The notes beneath the pieces are model-generated. The model ran no database searches. It worked only from the letters and a program-made list of their open reading frames with translations, and was not told the origin of the DNA. Both the position numbers and the translations under genes were made by a program. This document shows, in pieces, positions 59,187 through 64,000 of a stretch of 64,000 nt of DNA. Origin of the DNA: Porogramme epimiltina (Eukaryota > Basidiomycota > Agaricomycetes > Polyporales > Polyporaceae); contig FTLJ01000391.1 of NCBI GenBank assembly GCA_900155495.1, forward strand, positions 1-64,000, in the 5' to 3' direction. The first letter of the stretch is position 1. Every line of letters begins with the position of its first letter.

Positions 59187-61214
59187 ATGGCTGTCGTTCA
59201 GCCTGCACACTTCGTGGGAGGCTTGCTGCTAGAGCTCATGTTCTCGTGCATGTGAGTGCTAAGTATCTGTATATGAGCTGCTACCGTTGCTTACGTCCGG
59301 GTTGCGTTAAGGTTGTATGGAATAACTACTCTGCAGGCCTTCATTTACTACCAGACATACCCCCATGATCAGCCCCTATTAAGGTTCTCGGTACGTACTC
59401 AATTCATGTTACGATTGTACATACGAAACTCAAACATCGTTCCAGGTTGCTGTCATATGGTATGTAAGAACGGACACCATCGAATACCGCCATAAGTATC
59501 ATATTCCGGATATAGGCTTCTGGAAACAGCGCAAACTGCGATATGTATGAAATACGTATACGGGTACCTGATCAATGGATTTGGCAACTATGACAAGCTC
59601 CTTGAAGTCGATCCGTATGTGTCCGGATTTCTATCGTGTTGTTAGGCTAATCACCAAGTGTCCTCTTAGTGAAATTGGTGTAAGTGTCACCCCGATCCCA
59701 TCTCCACCTAGTGTACTTATCGCAGAGGGTGCTCTAGGCCTACATTTTCCTTACGGTAAATCATCGTGTCAGAGGAATCCTGGGGCCTAGCTAAGAGACG
59801 CTATCACCAGGTGCTCATTTGTCAGTGCGCACAAAGGTAAGTCGTCTCTAGGATTGAGTCTGTCTCCACAATATGAATGATGAGCCGCACAGCTACTATA
59901 TCCGAAGGATATGGATTAGTACGCCACCAAACTGTTTCGTCGTCAGACTCGCTTACTTACCTATCCACAGTGAGCGGGAATTCCTTGCTTGTTACATCTG
60001 TTCTGGTATGTGGACCCACTTTTAAGGGAGGTTTTGGGCTGCGTTTAGCGTTCTCCAACGCTTAAGGTGGCCGTGAACCTGGTGCGAATTGGTAAGCATT
60101 CTCCTTAGCCTCCTTCCAATTGGCTTCCTCTAAGGCTAATTCGAATCTGTTAGGATTTGGCCTTGGTGAATGGCCTTCCATGGTCTCATGACATGACTGC
60201 ACGATGCTCATTGTCCCTTCTACCTAGCATCTGGCGCGCTTTGCTACGTCATTGGAAATTGGGAGAAGTTGCAAGATTCTAGAGCTGCACTGGTGAGTAT
60301 ACATGTATAATTCAACCCTTAGTTCCTTACTCAGTAGTTGTGCGATTTTTATCAGATCACCGTCAGCTGCTCGCTAGGCAGTGCGGCGCTCGCGGACCTC
60401 CTTTTACCCTTCATGCTCACTTTCTACCTGAAGTTCCGAGGGGCAGAGTACCAGCAGTACGCTATTACTCTGGGCACCTCTACGAAATGCGCTAATCCTA
60501 GCCGTAGGTGTTCCGTCGATATGATCAACCGGATTCTGGCATACGCTGTCCATACGGGTGCATTGACTGGGTAAGCATCCTCGATGACATACTCCATCCT
60601 TGTCTTACATTATCTTCTCAGGGCCGTCACTTTGTTAACTCTACTATTGGTACGTCATAGGCTCATAATCGTGATAGATCATCTCACGATTCCATGGCAT
60701 TAGTTTGTGTACAGGAAAGGCAGTCTTGATTTCCTCGGACTCATATCAATTCAGACTAAATGTAGGTCTGTCATACCTCAGCACACATGCGTCGCTCCCT
60801 ACACTAACTCCGCCAGTGTACGCGAACTCCTTCCTCGGTTCTCTCAATACTAGAGGATACATGCGGAGTGGCGGTTCCCGTTGCGCAGATAGTACCGGTT
60901 GTCCTAGCTGCGGCAGGGGGACCCATTTGGTATTCAGGCCAGCTGTAAGTAGGTCGCCGCTCGTACCAGCATCACGTGGCTCATATACATGATATTCTTC
61001 CAGATCAGGCCGACTTTGTTTGTAAGGGCCTCACAGAGCACAGCAACAGAGGCGGATCCACCTGTATGTGCTCGTCGAGCCACTGTATATTGCATTGGAC
61101 GAAAGCTGACCTAATACAACCTTTTTACAGGACATCCTCGAGATGAATGCGGTTGGAGACGCGAAGAAAGAGTGTCTAGGGGAACCTAGAACAGCAACCG
61201 AAAGCACACGATGA
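59187..61214 (+). CDS. DUF6534 multi-pass membrane protein (gene H)
   Basis: Start MAVVQPAHFVGGLLLELMFSC, then LYGITTLQAFIYYQTYPHDQ, nearly as in gene F. Further exons: LLETAQTAICMKYVYGYLIN, GFGNYDKLLEVDP, YYIRRIW, VAVNLVRIG, SGALCYVIGNWEKLQDSRAA, then ITVSCSLGSAALADLLLPFM with TFYLKFRGAEYQQY, SVDMINRILAYAVHTGALTG, AVTLLTLLL and VYANSFLGSLNTRGYMRSGG. The tail ends DILEMNAVGDAKKECL and TESTR at 61214. Exon sizes and intron positions match gene F throughout, so the two are a recent tandem pair separated by gene G. It converges on the PKS gene with only about 130 nt between stops. Function unknown. Confidence 0.8.
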
Positions 61215-61346
61215 TACACTACATGCTATAGTACTAGAATATACCTCGCGCAGCATACCGGGCGATCCAAAGACAGTATAGCGTTGTATAAAAACATGTA
61301 CCGTGCATATACAACTGTGGTACGTCGTTCCGTGGGAATGTAAGAC

Positions 61347-64000
61347 CTACAGAGAAGATATCTCAATTGTACCCTGAACAAGCCTTGCTTGAAGATCCCT
61401 GATGGTGACATCCACAAGGAGCTGGACTTGGGACACGACAAGCAGCGGCCTCAGCGCGAATGATAGCGCTGCAGCGGACAGCGAGTCTAGACCATACGTC
61501 GTGAGCGGAACGTCGATCGAGATCTCTTCCGCTTTCAGCGCCAGGATGCGGCACACAATCTCTAGCAGAGAGGTCGCCATATCCTCGCACCAATCTGTGA
61601 GCGACTGTTCTGCCTTCTTGGGGACCAGATGGTCGTATAGGTACGACGGCCCCATGTTCTCCCGGACGGCAGCCCAGTCGAAGTCGGGGACGTATTGCCA
61701 CCCTCCTGCCTCCCCACTTTGCAGTCTAGTAATTCCGTCACCAATGCAGTCACAAAGTTCTGAAAGCGTTATGTGAACTTTGCATCAGCACGTTCGCAAG
61801 AAACGCCGCCTACCTCGCGCCGTCATTCCCCAGTTCAACAGATGCCTCAAGTTCTTCTTCGAGGTGGCATCCATCAGGGTCAGCTCTCCAAGATCGGTGA
61901 TTGCAGGAGAGACAATACTGAACGCGTTTGAGTATTCCTTCGTCATTCCTGCTAGTGCCATGTTGGCACTGCGAGCACGTTATCAGCAAACGGCGGCGCC
62001 CATGAAGCACTGGAGAAGCTTACGCAGCATAGTTGGTCTGTCCTGCATTCCCGAACAGCCCACATACGGACGAGAATGTGACGAAGAAGTCGAGGGAGCC
62101 GATGTCCACGACGTTCTCGATGACTTGGAAGGCGTCAATCTTGGGTGGGAAAACGCGTTCGAAGGCCTCTTCAGTAAGCGAGGTGAACATTCCGTCAGAG
62201 AGCACCACGGAGAGCAGTGCACATCCTGCAAGAGGTCGTTTGACAGCACGTATTACGCCCTCCATGTCCTCGAGCGACGATGCATCCACTGCTGCAATCT
62301 CTATGGCGAGATCGACACGGCTTTGAAGATACTTGAGGATGCGCATAGCGACGTAGTCGCCGCGACGCTCGAGGCTTTCCGGGCCGCCCCTAGATGTCAA
62401 AACAAGGAACCGCGCGCCATTCTACATATTCATGTTACAATCATAGAATAATGTTTCACAATATGTCAGAAATCTTACCTCATACATCCACAGCGCCACT
62501 TGAAGCCCGAGCCTTCCGATGCCGCCGACAAGAACGTACGACTTTTCAGCGTCGAATAGAGCCTGCGCTGAGGAAGCCGCTTGCGGGATGCGTTCAATGA
62601 TAGAGAGAGCCGGGGTATAAGAAACCGAATGTGAGTGCTGGTGGGTCACTGCGTAGCGAAGAGCGCTTCCCAGGTGCCACGGCCGGTTTGCGGTGAAAGC
62701 AGCCACGCCGTCGTCTGGATGGTTCCACAGCACGATACTTCCTCCCGGATGCAGAATTCCACGCAATATATCCCACAAAGAGGGATCCGTAGATCCAGAG
62801 AGTATGAACAAAGGTTTCTTGTCGTAGCGAACTTCGAGGACCTGTGGAGAGAGAGCTGCGACTGCGATGGCATCCATCCCGAGACGTACACAGATGTCTT
62901 GAAGTTGCTCTCGAAGCGTGATGTCCTCTTCCACAATCATGGCCGTAATCCCATTCAGGTTTTCGGGGGTTGAGCACACGAGAGGGCCCAAGGTAAGCGC
63001 GGCTAAGGTGGCGGCAAGGAGCGGAGGACCAAGGTCGTTTTCAAACGCTTGGGGATCGACGTCGGCAAGAGAACTCTTGTGAGAGAGGACGTGAGAAGTT
63101 ACGGTCCCGGACGAGATACCGACGACATTGCGTGCGTTGACATTGCCAACGAAGGTCCAGAGATCGCCGTGGCGGGGCCCGACGCGGTTGACGCGCACGA
63201 TGACGTCATCGTCGTGTTGCTGAGGAAGCGAAGTTTGCACGACGTGCCCATTGTCGATCTTCCACGGACGACCGGTGTCGATGGAAACCGCATCGCTAAT
63301 CGTGTACATAGGCTCTATACGAGGGTAGAGGGCAGTGCCGTCGCCGTCGACGTACAACTCGGGCTCGTCAAGCGACATTTTCCCGAGAGCTTGCAAGGCC
63401 TTGATACGCTGCCCGGCCGTCCACACTGACTCGAAGATGATAAGGCGAGTGGACCATCCAAGGAATTCCTTCCGAAGAGCGCGTGTGAATCCCTTCGCAG
63501 CATCACCGTCGAGGCCTGCAGAAGAAAAGAACAAGAGTGAGAGTGGTTGGAGGGGATCATGTTCCATGAGGGATCGCTGGATATCTGCTTCCTTCCCTCT
63601 AACGTAAGGCAGGACCAACGTATTGGGGGGCAGGATCGAGAATCCATCGTGGTTTTCGACGAGGACCTCATTGGTAACTTGGCAGATGTGTCCATTGACG
63701 AATCCATTGCGGTGTTCGTGCGCGATAGGCTGATACAGGGAAAGAGAGATCTTGCTCGCGATCGGCTGGTACACTTCGTTGTAGCATTTCTCGGGACACT
63801 TCAGACGGTACCCGTGAAGTGTTACTTCGGCTCCTTCGATGACACAGAGAGGAATTCCTGTCTGGTCTGTAATTGCGAAGTCGTAAACCAGCGTCTCTGA
63901 TCGTGAAGCTAAAGATTAGAGATAGCTGAGACGCATATTATGGTGAACTCGCCTGGAGTCCACCGCACAAACGTGGCATGAGAGAAAACAGTATTCGGGG
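61347..64000 (-). CDS. Reducing polyketide synthase, C-terminal half (partial)
   Basis: The gene enters from the right edge, so KS and AT would lie outside. In order: end of a DH hot-dog fold (ATFVRWTPGEF, intron, LVYDFAITDQTGIPLCVIEG); a linker with GFTRALRKEFLGW and ELYVDGDG; an ER-like region (63.3-62.6 kb) without a recognisable GGVGxAA cofactor motif, so probably inactive; a KR domain with YVLVGGIGRLGLQVA, FLVLTSRGG and TFSSVCGLFGNAGQTNYAA then ANMAL (Ser, Tyr and Asn of the active site present); and a C-terminal ACP with YGLDSLSAAALSF (phosphopantetheine Ser). No thioesterase follows; the stop is at 61347. Introns fall near 63,905, 62,420, 62,035-61,980 and 61,790-61,760. It would build a reduced chain as an iterative type I enzyme in the cytosol. 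Product unknown. Confidence 0.88.

Noticed and set aside
62020..62451. Plus-strand frame of 223 codons (61,780-62,451)
   Set aside because: Antisense to the KR domain of the PKS; the minus strand has clear KR motifs.

Overview
The window looks like nuclear DNA of an agaricomycete fungus (Basidiomycota, possibly Polyporales). Genes are split by many 45-65 nt GT-AG introns. The families are typical of mushroom-forming fungi: DUF6534 membrane proteins, UstYa/DUF3328 proteins, DHA2-type MFS exporters, serine beta-lactamase-like proteins and a fungal reducing PKS. No bacterial operons, Shine-Dalgarno sites or CRISPR are present.

Layout. 0-2.5 kb: two CCGCGCA minisatellites and a truncated MFS gene. 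2.8-4.1 kb: a DNA transposon with terminal inverted repeats, an 8-bp target duplication and a host-gene-like fragment. 5.5-7.5 kb: beta-lactamase-like gene 1. 7.7-24.4 kb: DUF6534 genes A, B and C, an intact MFS gene and a decayed glycosidase. 26-27 kb: an unrecognised single-pass membrane protein. 27.6-36.7 kb: a compact block holding an MFS exporter, a 69-residue secreted peptide, two UstYa-like genes and a tandem pair of multi-pass membrane proteins. 37.1-39.6 kb: beta-lactamase-like gene 2, an inverted copy of gene 1 with its 5' flank. 40.6-61.2 kb: DUF6534 genes D to H, one intact MFS gene and two MFS 3' fragments. 61.3-64 kb: the C-terminal half of a polyketide synthase that runs off the right edge.

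How it may work together. The locus is rich in duplications: 8 DUF6534 genes, 4 MFS genes plus 2 fragments, 2 beta-lactamase-like genes, 2 UstYa-like genes and 2 multi-pass proteins. The most interesting unit is the tiny secreted peptide gene divergent from one UstYa-like gene, next to a second UstYa-like gene and an exporter. UstYa proteins modify ribosomal peptides in ascomycete dikaritin pathways, so this could be an undescribed RiPP-type cluster; that is inference. DUF6534 genes often lie head-to-head with an MFS gene or its remnant, suggesting that a divergent pair was the unit of duplication. Exon models were made by eye from splice signals and paralogue comparison; outer coordinates are firmer than internal exon edges.
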